From the NCBI GenBank assembly GCA_032209605.1, contig JASFXZ010000053.1, positions 1,550,001 to 1,614,000 on the forward strand: a stretch of DNA of 64,000 nucleotides. Reading direction: 5' to 3'. The translations under genes were made by a program, and so were the position numbers. Under the pieces are notes generated by a model. That model had not been told where the DNA came from and made no database searches. It saw only the letters and a program-made list of their open reading frames with translations. The first letter of the stretch is position 1; each line of letters opens with the position of its first letter. The stretch comes from Mactromeris polynyma (taxonomy: Eukaryota; Mollusca; Bivalvia; Venerida; Mactridae). Positions 1 to 11,600 of the stretch are shown piece by piece.

Positions 1-1531
1 ACATATTGTTGTTGAGGACATTAATTTTGTTAAGAGTGTTTTTTATAGTATATGGACACTTACGTTCTCCGGAAGTTTATGGGTTGAACTCTCTACACCA
101 TCATCCATTTTATTTCCTGTGTACATGTCTCGCTATTTCATTGAAAATGACGATTACAAGAACAAAGTGATTTCAATTTCAATAAGGAAATATAACATTA
201 CAACACAGCCTCTCAGCACAAATGGATAGATAGCTATCACGTTTTTTTTACATAAATCGTAAGTACTTTCATTTTGTGCATAACGTTTTATATATTTATA
301 CTGCTAAGATAGGTCTGTTTAATAATCAAGTTAAATGTATTTGATAACATTAGTTTGAAATGACACTATAGTGTATTAAAGCAAACTTAATGCTTGTAAC
401 TCCATCTTGTAAACATTCTAATTCGACTTCAGTATTATCATAGAAAATACAGCCACATGTTTTCGTTTAGTACAGATTCTTAATTTTCACCGGTTTGTGA
501 AACTGCGTGACAGAAATGCAATCAGACGGGTACCCATCTTTCTATGTACATCTCACTCTGTGCTTGGAAAATTAATTGGAAAATACCCCACCACAACAAG
601 ATAACTCATAACCTATGGCAAGCTAGTGATATCATAACTTTATGCCTGGGCATACTGATTTTACTATAATTTAGTGCTGATATAATTTGATATGTCATTT
701 CATAATTAAATATTCACAAACGTTACACTAAAGGGTCTGATATCTTTGTATTTCATTTATTTACAATCGTGACAAACATTTCACTTCTTTTACAATTTTA
801 AGGTTCTACCATTATTATTGACCATTTATCTTTATTTCGGTTTGAAAATCTAGCATTTTTAGACTGACAAGTCGGATTGATTCAATAATTTGTATTCTTT
901 TTCGCATTTCTGTCTTATGTTTTAGTTTTATTCCATATTCCATGCAAACCATCTGACATGTTTACACATACTTTGATATCATAAAACTGTTTAGTTACAA
1001 AATGGAAACTTGTATGCAACGAGTTGCCAGCTTGGCTACAGAGACGAGTGGTACTGTCCCACAGCACTTTTGTGCTTTGATTTACATAATGTATCGCAGA
1101 CTATGCGACAATCTGAGTCCTACCACTCGACATGAAGTACGGAAGGTCCCCGTCATATCGCATCTGCTCTGCGTTATCGAACTAATCGTTATCTTCTCAC
1201 TACAGCAAAAATTACAAGACGTTGTGGTCCGTTCATCATGCACCGGTTTGTTTTAGTGGTTTATTTCTCACTTTTTTTATCAAATTCATTTAAGTACATC
1301 TAGTATTTTTATAACATAAATTTTGCAGATATTCTGTCTTGATTAGTTTGTAATATGCTCGACGTATACTAAATATAGTTATCGAGTATCATGTAACCAG
1401 TGTTTGCGTATTTCATTTGAAGAAATTACCCATTGGCATTTTCAGCCTCGAAAACGATGCAGTGGATATAGCGGACAACGATTAGCTACGAAAGACCATA
1501 GGCATACGAGGGTATCTGACCAACAAGTGCC
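1..1531. other. intergenic, no gene seen
   Basis: AT-rich sequence upstream of the Toll-like receptor. An 84-codon open frame at 1002-1256 has no recognisable domain, and I do not call it. I see no obvious repeat family or RNA gene. The promoter and any 5' untranslated exon of the receptor should lie here, but no diagnostic element can be pointed to. Confidence 0.5.
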
Positions 1532-4057
1532 ATGATTCACTTAATCAGCGTAGTCTTTCTACATGTGCTATTGGTATCAGCTTTGAAGGACTATCATAAT
1601 GACTGCGTTTCACCACATAACAGAAACCGTATTTTGAAAGCGACACCAAACTGCGGTGACAAACAATGTTACTGCTTCAATTCCAGTGCAACTTGTGTCG
1701 GCGATGTATCAGCGAACACAATACCGTATATCAAGGATGACATAACCGAACTATATGCACAATGTTATAACTTGACAAATGCAAGCTCGGAATCGTTCGT
1801 TAACGTCAATGCAAGAATGAAAGTCATTCACTTGAAGGACAACCATATTCGGTATATGTCTAGAGATATCTTCAAAAAGTTCCACCTACTGTCTGAAGTC
1901 CACATTGAAGATGATCGCGACATAAATATCACCGAACTTTGGGACGCTTTAGGAAGTATTCAAAAGAGTTCTATGTTAAACCTTGCCCTAATTGACATAG
2001 GAATTGTTAATCTCACAGAAGAGTGGTTCGCAAACACCAATAAATCAAACATACAAATACTTGACCTTTCTAGAAACAGATTGCAAGAACTACCCGTATC
2101 TTTGTTCAACGACTTCAAATCTTTACAAGTTCTAAACTTTGCACGAAATTGGATTAGGCATATAAACATTGAAGATGCATACCCTATTAAATCACTTACT
2201 ACTCTTGACTTGCAGGATAATCAGATAGGTTTAGAGTGGTTAGCATTTTGTAGAAATAACAATATCACAGATGGAAGTTTGTTTCCAAGTTTGGCCAAGT
2301 TAGATTTGCAGAAAAATGTCATAACGTCCGATAACATGTATAACTGGGATTGTTTATCGAGTCTTAAGGAATTAAACCTAAGAAGCAACAAGCTCAAGCA
2401 AGTGAACATCACCTTGTTTTCTAGTCTTACGTCCTTAGAAAAACTAAATTTACGAGAAAATTGGATTAAAAACGTAATCCCAGGAATTTTCCCGCCAAAG
2501 CTAAAATCAATTAACTTTCAAAAAAATAACATGGCAGTTTTCCCCCCAATGATGTGTGAAGAAAACAGTACTAATTCTTGGAACAATTCAGTCACGCTGT
2601 TAAACCTTAGCGGAAATTACATACAGAGGATAATGATAAAGAAGTGGGATTGCTTGCAGAAGCTGGAATATCTAGACTTAGGTAAAAATGATGTGTCGGA
2701 ATATAGGAGTGATACATTCTATCCCTTAGTGTCACTGAAAAACCTTTATCTCGACAACATGGTACCCAACATACACTATATCGGACCTGACGCATTCAGA
2801 ACCCAGGCGGGAACTCTCAAAACGCTCATTCTAAGGTATAACATGATTTATTTCACGAGGGAGGAGACGCAACAGATTTTCCGATCATGTACAAACGTTA
2901 CCTTCCTGGACATCTCTTATAATAACTTTCATGGATTGACTGAAGAAGAATTTGTTGAAATTCTTTCCCCAATGAAAGGGCTGAGAAAACTGAAGGCATT
3001 ACGAATTGGCTTGCAAAAGTTCCCAACGTCATTACTCAAGACATTTCGCTCATTAGAATATTTGGATATAAATCGCAATCATCTGAATACTATTGAATTT
3101 CCAGAAGAGTTCAGTGATGACAACATGAACCTCTCCCTTCGTGAATTACATGTTGCAGAATGCGCTATAAATACAATGGACGACAAGGCATTTCCTGTAG
3201 GGATAATACGTAGTTTACGAAAACTTGATGCCAGCAGAAATGAGTTTGCCTGTGTATGTAAACTGCGGTGGTTTAGGGACAAGATAAACGAGAATGGATA
3301 TATATTTCAAGTCAAACTCTTACGCTGGCCGCATGGATACGAGTGTCGGAGTCCAACATCTCTGGTTGGATACATGTTGAAATCTTTTGAACCTGATGAA
3401 ATGTGCGATCTATTAACTGTCGGCTTAGTGGCTGCTGGAATATTGTTGATAGTGTTTTGTATAATCGTTGGGTTTATCTATTGGAATCGATGGTATATAC
3501 AATATTGGTGGTACAGGATAACCAGATGCAAGAAAGACATCTGGTCAACAGATCCAGAACGACTTCCTTTGATGAACCAAATCCACTTTGATGGATATGT
3601 TGTACAAGATTCAGATGACGATGACTTTGTTCATCATACATTTCTGGATATTATGGAGAAGAAACTGAACTATAAACTACATGTATGGAAACGAGATGCA
3701 AAGAATGGTGCATTGGTTGATGTAATATTAGACGGAATGCAATCATCACGACAAGCTATCATTATTGTTTCAAGTAAATCCATCAAGAATCAATGGTGTA
3801 AATTTCAGGTAGATGTTGCCATCGATAGGAGTGTTCATCTACGAAAACAATGTGTATTGTTGGTGGTACTAGAGGACACAGACTTCAAGCACATGAGTAA
3901 ATCTTGGTGCGTTCTCCTCGCGAAAACTCCGAAGGCCTATTGGAGTAATGATGGTGATGCTAATGATATAAAAAGAAAATTATTTGAGCAAACTGTAATA
4001 CAACATTTTGGACCTCCATTGAGTAAACGTGAAACTTGTCGCCACCGCGTGAACTGA
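1532..4057 (+). CDS. Toll-like receptor (LRR-TM-TIR), single coding exon
   Basis: An 841-residue type I membrane receptor of the Toll family, which senses ligands through extracellular leucine-rich repeats and signals through a cytoplasmic TIR domain. Visible in order: hydrophobic signal peptide (about 1-18); a Cys-rich N-terminal segment (about 25-60); many LRRs, e.g. LDLSRNRLQELPVSLF and LNLRSNKLKQVNITLF; one C-terminal cysteine cap (about 570-626, CVC...C...C); a transmembrane helix (about 629-651); and a TIR domain (about 686-841). The coding frame is uninterrupted, as in many invertebrate TLRs, and the single C-terminal cysteine cluster fits the vertebrate-like (sccTLR) architecture. The TIR motifs are divergent: box 1 reads FDGYVVQDSD, box 2 reads KRDAKNGA without the usual proline, and box 3 is YW. 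The first ATG is used because it directly precedes the signal peptide. No stop or frameshift is present, so it appears functional. The ligand and orthologue class cannot be told from sequence alone. Confidence 0.93.
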   Translation: MIHLISVVFLHVLLVSALKDYHNDCVSPHNRNRILKATPNCGDKQCYCFNSSATCVGDVSANTIPYIKDDITELYAQCYNLTNASSESFVNVNARMKVIHLKDNHIRYMSRDIFKKFHLLSEVHIEDDRDINITELWDALGSIQKSSMLNLALIDIGIVNLTEEWFANTNKSNIQILDLSRNRLQELPVSLFNDFKSLQVLNFARNWIRHINIEDAYPIKSLTTLDLQDNQIGLEWLAFCRNNNITDGSLFPSLAKLDLQKNVITSDNMYNWDCLSSLKELNLRSNKLKQVNITLFSSLTSLEKLNLRENWIKNVIPGIFPPKLKSINFQKNNMAVFPPMMCEENSTNSWNNSVTLLNLSGNYIQRIMIKKWDCLQKLEYLDLGKNDVSEYRSDTFYPLVSLKNLYLDNMVPNIHYIGPDAFRTQAGTLKTLILRYNMIYFTREETQQIFRSCTNVTFLDISYNNFHGLTEEEFVEILSPMKGLRKLKALRIGLQKFPTSLLKTFRSLEYLDINRNHLNTIEFPEEFSDDNMNLSLRELHVAECAINTMDDKAFPVGIIRSLRKLDASRNEFACVCKLRWFRDKINENGYIFQVKLLRWPHGYECRSPTSLVGYMLKSFEPDEMCDLLTVGLVAAGILLIVFCIIVGFIYWNRWYIQYWWYRITRCKKDIWSTDPERLPLMNQIHFDGYVVQDSDDDDFVHHTFLDIMEKKLNYKLHVWKRDAKNGALVDVILDGMQSSRQAIIIVSSKSIKNQWCKFQVDVAIDRSVHLRKQCVLLVVLEDTDFKHMSKSWCVLLAKTPKAYWSNDGDANDIKRKLFEQTVIQHFGPPLSKRETCRHRVN

Positions 4058-4820
4058 AACCGTGACGATAGTAACATTTCTTTAACCATTGAACATGTAT
4101 TATTGCTACACGCATATATGATTTATCTATATAAAATATGTACGATGAAGACATTGTTGTAATAATATGTGCTTTTACTAAGTTGAAGTATCTCCGAAAA
4201 TACATTTATGACATTGCAGGTGCATGAATGTCTACACGAGTGTTGCATATTATATGCCTTTTAAAATTGACCAATAGAAATAACCGACAGTTTAAACACC
4301 AAGGTTCTTACAGCAGTTTCTCTTTTATTAAAACTGATTTTCCAATATTTGAAGTAAGAAAAACTTGCTCATTTGCATCATGAGGATCATGTTGGTCTTA
4401 TACTGGTATTCTTCTTTTTCATGCGCTTGTACCGCGGAGGAACGAATTTGGTAAAAAAACAAAGTTATTTATCTATATTTATTCATGTCAAGACTCTATA
4501 CAAAGCATATTATCAAGAACAAAAACATGAAATATGATAACAATTTATAAATATAACACACACCAAGAAAGAGATCAAAATGCAATTATACTGACGGTGC
4601 TGGAAATTTGACATGGAATGTGGTGCAGTATTGCGTAAGTTGGAAGGTAAGATGAAGCGAGATGATTTACTTATACATTTTTTGTAAAATATAAGCTAAC
4701 AGTTAATACATATCAGAGAACTTGCGAGCTTATCATACAGCAATATAGCTAAACCCTATATAATTAAAAATATGTAGAGCAGGAAAAATAAGAAAGAAAA
4801 CAGATCCCTAAGGTAGAGAT
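4058..4820. other. TLR 3' flank, nothing else seen
   Basis: AT-rich sequence after the receptor stop codon, presumably including its 3' untranslated region. No perfect AATAAA stands out close to the stop, and no repeat or gene is recognised. Confidence 0.4.
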
Positions 4821-4824
4821 AAAG

Positions 4825-5075
4825 ATGTTACATGGCATGCCACATACACAAGACAACGCCTCCCCACACAGATATCCCTGGAAACCAGCCTGCAACCCAT
4901 ACGGAATTTGGGAGGTGTAAGGGCACATATCTATGGTAATTGGGAAGTAATGAATGGTCTGGCTGACTATACAAACAACCATGTAGAATTTAAAGGGACA
5001 ATGTAAAGGGTATGTAGCTCCGAAATGGGGGTGAAAAGAACATGAACATAATATCAAGTCAAGGAACCGCACATG
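4825..5075 (+). repeat. dispersed repeat, 'cacaagacaatgcctcccc' family
   Basis: One of at least six scattered copies sharing the block cacaagacaacgcctcccca followed by purine-rich sequence ending in aaggggac-like text. Others lie at about 5628-5765 (-), 14345-14570 (+), 39300-39515 (-), 50945-51035 (-) and 55755-56000 (+). The copies have no conserved reading frame, so this is a non-autonomous interspersed repeat of unknown class. Confidence 0.6.
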
Positions 5076-5627
5076 GGAATGAGCTTAACATAAATCTAAA
5101 AATCTTAAACAAACATAACAAACTTATAGCGATTAACAGCCTTGGAACTGTCAGTAAAAAGAACAAAAAGTAGGAATGGGGAACTGAAAATCTAAAATGA
5201 GGAATAGGATATAAAATAAAGCTAAACTTAGTGGAAGATATTGTAGTATAAATACAACTAAAAATGGCATTACATTCGTGTTCTGTTCTCTAGTTTTTGA
5301 AATATTTAACAAGCCAAATTGCATTTCATTTCACGAAAATGTCTTCTGCTAGGTATAGTAATGGCGTGTTTCTAAACTGAAACTAGACGTCAAAACGAAA
5401 GTAGAGATTGATTTTGTCAGATCATACAGGATGTTCTAATTTATTGTTTTTATTACAAACAGGGAAACAATCAAAAACAATTAAATTGTGTCAGTAATCG
5501 TCTCAGTCAACAGTTTATTCCTCTAGCTAGTACAGTGACAGGAAAATATAGTCATAGAGGAGTGGTGTTAAATGTCCTATTTATTACATATTATGTCAAA
5601 TACAGCGACAAGAATGCCATGCCACTC

Positions 5628-5765
5628 TTTGTGCCCCGGATTCCCTTGCGTACTAACCCTTGTTCCTCCTCAATTACCTGATGTTTTATGGACTGTTGTT
5701 TTCCCAGAGGGAGAGTGTGGGGAGGCATTGTCTTAGGTATTTGGCGTTCCCTGTAGCAACTTATT
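5628..5765 (-). repeat. dispersed repeat, 'cacaagacaatgcctcccc' family, reverse copy
   Basis: Reverse-strand copy of the family described at 4825. It carries ggggaggcattgtcttaggt followed by ttggcgttccctgtagcaac, which matches the other reverse copies at about 39420-39500 and 50990-51030. Confidence 0.6.
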
Positions 5766-6774
5766 CTCTACCAATATAAATATTGGAGTTTTCACACAGT
5801 TTAATGACGTGTCAACCTCACCACTAACAGTTTTATTGCACAAATTGCTACCTTAAACAAAACTGGACGTAGCTGGCAGAACAAAATGACCAACACCTTA
5901 ATTCAAACAAGTAGTAATGCAAATGAAATGAATAAAAACCAAATAAAACATACAATTGCACAATATACTTTCTGAACAAAATTTGCATCTAAATGGTAAA
6001 AGCCTGTACCAGAAAGAAAGAAACAATTACCCTATAACTATAATTCAGATTTGATCCAACTAACCACTGCTTGGAAACCATCATGGTTACTCCTTTTTTT
6101 GGCACTTTAATATCGAGGGTTTGGTAAATGACCATTTTATTGATAAAGAAGCAGTTATGCTAATTTTAAGCCTAACAGTCGATATATTAACATATAAAAC
6201 AATATGGTTCATCTACTGGTCTCAGACAACAATCGTAGGAATTATAAGACGGTTCATTACATTGCTTTTAGTAGATATCAGGAAATGCTGCATGGAACTA
6301 GACTTTTATAGGCAATAATAATTATATACTGCATAGCAACATAATACCAATTATTCTTCTTTTGGTCCATTTGTTTCTATAACTGTAAAATGTTGTTGAA
6401 AAGAAATAAATTCGCGTATTTAATCATTCCATTATCCTAAAGCTGTAAGTGGGACAGATCAGCCAAGGAAAGATCACATTCACAAGACAGTAACTGGCCA
6501 CAACACAGATCCAAAAACATAAAATATAGAATGTTACAAAATAAAACTTAAAGAGAGGAGGAAAGGGTGGCAGTAAAAAACTAAAAATAATGAGGATGTA
6601 CTGAATACAACTAAAAAGAATGCGAGTGGGGAACGATAAAACAAAAAATAGAAAATGTGTTGTGAAAGTAAAAAAAACGTGCTATAAATTACTTAAATAA
6701 CAAAAGGCATAACATACAGAAGAAAGCAAAAATGTCAGAAGACAACTAAAATATACGACAAACAATAAACTGTC
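5766..6774. other. intergenic, AT-rich
   Basis: No gene recognised. About 6440-6600 resembles a decayed interspersed repeat (cacaagacagtaactggcca, then purine-rich sequence) with similarity to about 22060-22210. Otherwise low-complexity AT-rich DNA. Confidence 0.4.
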
Positions 6775-6952
6775 AGACCTCGTTCATTCAAATTCATCGG
6801 GTTCTAAATTTTAATTCGAATAATACATGATTTTGAAAAGCCCATTTCAGTTCGACATACCTAAAATATACATCGGGGCCTGATATTTATTTCGGATGAT
6901 ACCAAGTATTCCGATAAAAGGTTGTCGAATAAACGAGGTTTCACTGTAGTAT
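6775..6952. mobile_element. pogo/Tigger-type MITE relic
   Basis: About 180 bp with degenerate inverted ends: cagacctcgttcattcaaat at the left and gtcgaataaacgaggtttca at the right, next to ctgta. Related sequences lie at about 41965-42225 and 47575-47680. The ends resemble those of TA-inserting pogo-like DNA transposons. No transposase remains. Confidence 0.5.
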
Positions 6953-7319
6953 CAAAATACATCGACTCATATCAACCAAATATAACCAAATTTACAAGAA
7001 TCAACATTTCAATGAAATAAAGTAATCAGATGAAAATAAAATGCGTTCATAAACAAACGGGATATATGCAAAAAAGGCAGAAAATATAAATCAATCAAAG
7101 CTTGATATACATAAATGTGTAAACAACTCTGATAGAATGACCATATAATTCAAGTGATGCCACCATAAAAGCTGAACACATTTTTACATTATAGAAGTAT
7201 TAGCACTAGAAACTCACACTGTGTCTTAAACTACACAGTCGTGTATCCTATTGCAGTAAATGAAACTCAATGAAATTAACGTATTACAGATATATATGGC
7301 TCATCGGAACCTAAATTTG

Positions 7320-7640
7320 CTTAATGGGAATCATCCAGTATTGTTGTTACATAGTCTAAAACATCATTAACAAGAACCATTGCCATGTATAACCGTTTAA
7401 AACAATCTTGTTTATTAATATTACTAACAGACAAAACTACTAAAAACACACGCTTGTTAAAAAGCAGGATTGTTTTAAAAACATTTATAATAATACAAGC
7501 GTCTTTTTTACAAATACATGTACAGAGCAATTCATGTGATAATGCATATTTTTTAAGTTTTAACTAGATAAAGTACCTTTTTTCATGTGTGTTAAGGTAA
7601 ACAAATGAACACAAAATATGAGCATAATATATCTTTAAAT
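7320..7640. repeat. dispersed repeat, three-copy family with relict frame
   Basis: Aligns by eye with about 15585-15860 and 28020-28370. Shared blocks include catccagtattgttgttaca, tattactaacagacaaaact and gtaaacaaatgaacacaaaa. On the minus strand the three copies encode versions of the same short peptide (VTTILD...), suggesting decay from a once-coding mobile element of unknown type. This copy lies downstream of the gene A stop codon. Frames further along (7855-8064, minus) may belong to the same relic. Confidence 0.5.
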
Positions 7641-8692
7641 GCATTTAACACTAACGATTGCTGTTCAGACTTGTATATAATTCTAGTAACACAATATGTG
7701 CGTTCATATACACATACACTACTCAAATGTATGTTCTTAATCCGACAACAACTCTGAAGGCACCATATGTTGTTTGCTCCAAATCAACATCAAACTGAAC
7801 AAACTCTACATCCACATTTCTTTTTTGCTCAATTCTGTCACTGGCTTAGTTTGATTAATGTCTTTTGTTTGGCTCTTTTATAGGTAAGTGTCCACAAAAC
7901 ACTTCCATACTATCAAGGAGCACTTCATCATTTCCATTACTAGATTGAAAATCAAAGCCAATAGTGTTCTTCGTTGGTTTTTTTGGTGGTTTATAACTAA
8001 CCTTCTTCACCGCACTTTTGAAATGGCTAAATATATTAAATGCACCAAATATAAATGTAATCATAAAGAGTGCTGTTGTTTTTCTTCTAGTGCTACATTT
8101 ATGGTATCACAGGCAGTTTGGCTACATCTACATGTATCAATTTTATAATCTTGTCATCCACTATCTACATCAACCTCTCAATAGCTTAACAATAACTGGT
8201 ACTTGTTACCCAAATTGGCTAATTCTTTCACGAGATTCATATTTTACAATTTGCTTAACCCTTATATAATTGTTTAACGTCCTACAACAGATTTTTTCAT
8301 GCCATGGCGTTTAATTTATCAAGCTTAAACATTAAACACTGACAATACTATTTCTTATAGTTTTCTCTTACAAATAAATATTGTCTCCCACCTCTATACA
8401 TATAATCAAATTTTGGCTTATGTCCACACTGCTTTAATAAAAGTAGCTACAATATATATCCAATAAATCATATGATACATAACCTCTCGAATGCAACACT
8501 AAATGGGTGATGCAAATTTTGGCAGTTGCTGAGGTTGTTCCTATAGAGGGATTAAACCGACAGGAATTCTAATTACAGGAAACATGTTATTGTTGTAGTA
8601 AAGAGCATGTTGCTCAAGATTGGGTACTTTGAAGAAGGGGAAGTGTGTAGTAATTATTGTAAACACAATTTAAATATCCACAACACAACTAA

Positions 8693-11600
8693 TCAGTAAC
8701 CATCCTCAATAATCACAGAATGTATGGACTTTCTTTCATTTACGCACTTAGCAACTAACGTAAGAATATGCAACACACGACGATCAGCAGCATTTAAATG
8801 TCCTTGTAACACTATCGGATACAATGGGTCTGTTTTCAACGATTTGTCTAGTAAGTTACTCAGTCTCTCTGGTCCTATATATAACTTGACCAACTTCAAA
8901 AATGTAGATTTTCTAATTTGACAACACTGGCTCAATGGAGTGATAATTGAATATTCATCAACACTGGCTTTCCCGAACCTAAAATTACAAAAGAAAACAC
9001 TGCAATCAATACTGCAAACTGCACTTAAACATTCCTAAGTACAATCGTGTTTACTTAATTTGTTGTAGGACACAAACAATTTCTATAAATATGTAACAGT
9101 GACTCAGTTATTGCGTGACGCTATCAACAATTTGCATTGACTGCGTAATTGTATGACTACATAAACAACTTCCTACTTCATGTTACACTGACTGAGTTAA
9201 TAAACATACATTTCTACATGTTACATTGCCTATGTTATTGTGTTACTTTACATAAAGAATTTCATACAACATGTTACATTGCCTATGTTATTGTGTTACT
9301 TTACATAAATAATTTCATACAACATGTTACATTGCCTATGTTATTGTGTTACTTTACATAAAGAATTTCATACAACATGTTACATTGCCTATGTTATTGT
9401 GTTACTTTACATAAATAATTTCATACAACATGTTACATTGCCTATGTTATTGTGTGACTCTACATAAAGAATTTCATACAACATGTTACATTGCCTATGT
9501 TATTGTGTTACTTTACATAAATAATTTCATACAACATGTTACATTGCCTATGTTATTGTGTTACTTTACATAAAGAATTTCATACAACATGTTACATTGC
9601 CTATGTTATTGTGTTACTTTACATAAAGAATTTCATACAACATGTTACATTGCCTATGTTATTGTGTTACTTTACATAAATAATTTCATACAACATGTTA
9701 CATTGCCTATGTTATTGTGTTACTTTACATAAAGAATTTCATACAACATGTTACATTGCCTATGTTATTGTGTTACTTTACATAAAGAATTTCATACAAC
9801 ATGTTACATTGCCTATGTTATTGTGTTACTTTACATAAAGAATTTCATACAACATGTTACATTGCCTATGTTATTGTGTTACTTTACATAAAGAATTTCA
9901 TACAACATGTTACATTGCCTTTGTTATTGTCTGACTCTACATAAAGAGTTTCATACAACATGTAACATTGCCAGCGTTATTGTGCGACTCTACACAAACA
10001 ATTTCAAACAACATGTTACGTTGCCTGCGTTATTGTGTGACTGGACATCAAGAATTTCATACAACATGTTACATTGCCTGTGTTATTGTGTGACTCTACA
10101 CAAACAATTTCATACAACATGTTACATTGCCTATGTTATTGTGTGACTCTACACAAACAATTTCCTACAAAATGTTACATTGCCTATGTTATTATGTAAC
10201 TCTACATAAACAATTTCCTACAAAATGTTACATTGCCTGAGTTATTGTGTGACACTACATAAACAATTTTCTACAACATGTTACAGTGACTAAGTGATTA
10301 TGTGACTCTACATAAACAATTATCTACAACATGTTACACTGACTGAGTGATTATGTGACTCTACATAAACAATTATCTACAACATGTTACACTGACTGAG
10401 TGATTATGTGACTCTACATAAACAATTATCTACAACATGTTACACTGACTGAGTGATTATGTGACTCTACATAAACAATTATCTACAACATGTTACACTG
10501 ACTGAGTTATTGTGTGACTCTACATAAACAATTATCTACAACATGTTACACTGACTGAGTGATTATGTGACTCTACATAAACAATTATCTACAACATGTT
10601 ACACTGACTGAGTGATTATGTGACTCTACATAAACAATTATCTACAACATGTTACACTGACTGAGTGATTATGTGACTCTACATAAACAATTATCTACAA
10701 CATGTTACACTGACTGAGTTATTGTGTGACTCTACATAAACAATTATCTACAACATGTTACACTGACTGAGTGATTATGTGACTCTACATAAACAATTAT
10801 CTACAACATGTTACACTGACTGAGTTATTGTTTGACTCTACATAAACAATTATCTACAACATGTTACACTGACTGAGTTATTGTGTGACTCTACATAAAC
10901 AATTATCTACAACCTGTTACACTGACTGAGTGATTATGTGACCCTACATAAACAATTATCTACAGCATGTTACACTGACTGTGTTATTGTGTGACCCTAC
11001 ATAAACAATTTCCTACAACATGCTACATTGACTGAGTTATAGTGACAATTTCCTACTACAGGTGACATTGAATTAGTTATTGAAAACTTGACAAAAACCA
11101 CATATATGTAAACATGTTGCATTGACTTGCTTATTGTCAGACTAAAAAATTACAGTACATGTAAAAACCTTTGATTGACTTAGTTAGTGTGAGGCTACAT
11201 GAACTATTTGTGTCAAAATGACACATTGTCTCAATTATATTGAGACACAATACAAACATGCAGAGTTCAATATACTTTTAAACACTTACCCTCGACCATT
11301 ATCCATGTGAATTAAGAATGAATCATTTCCAGCAGCTTTAAATATTTCAGAATGATGTCTATCCATATTACCTGTAATATATGAGATATTGAAATCATTT
11401 GCAAGGATCATATCAATCAAAAAGGATGTCATTGACATTTAGTAAAAGCATTGGACTCATAAAATATATTCATTGAAACAGGATGTTAGATTTCGAGTGT
11501 ATAATTTATTACTATGACGTATAATCAGATATGTCTTTTCATATTAGTTATTATTCATTTTAAATCGATTGTGAAACATGTTCTTATAACTTATACTAAT

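Noticed and set aside
1002..1256. 84-codon frame upstream of the TLR
   Set aside because: No recognisable domain, no link to the receptor frame, and of a length expected by chance.
9149..10146. Open frames and a CRISPR-like regular pattern in the 53-bp array
   Set aside because: Units are directly adjacent with no unique spacers and the frames only echo the repeat. This is a minisatellite in an animal intron.
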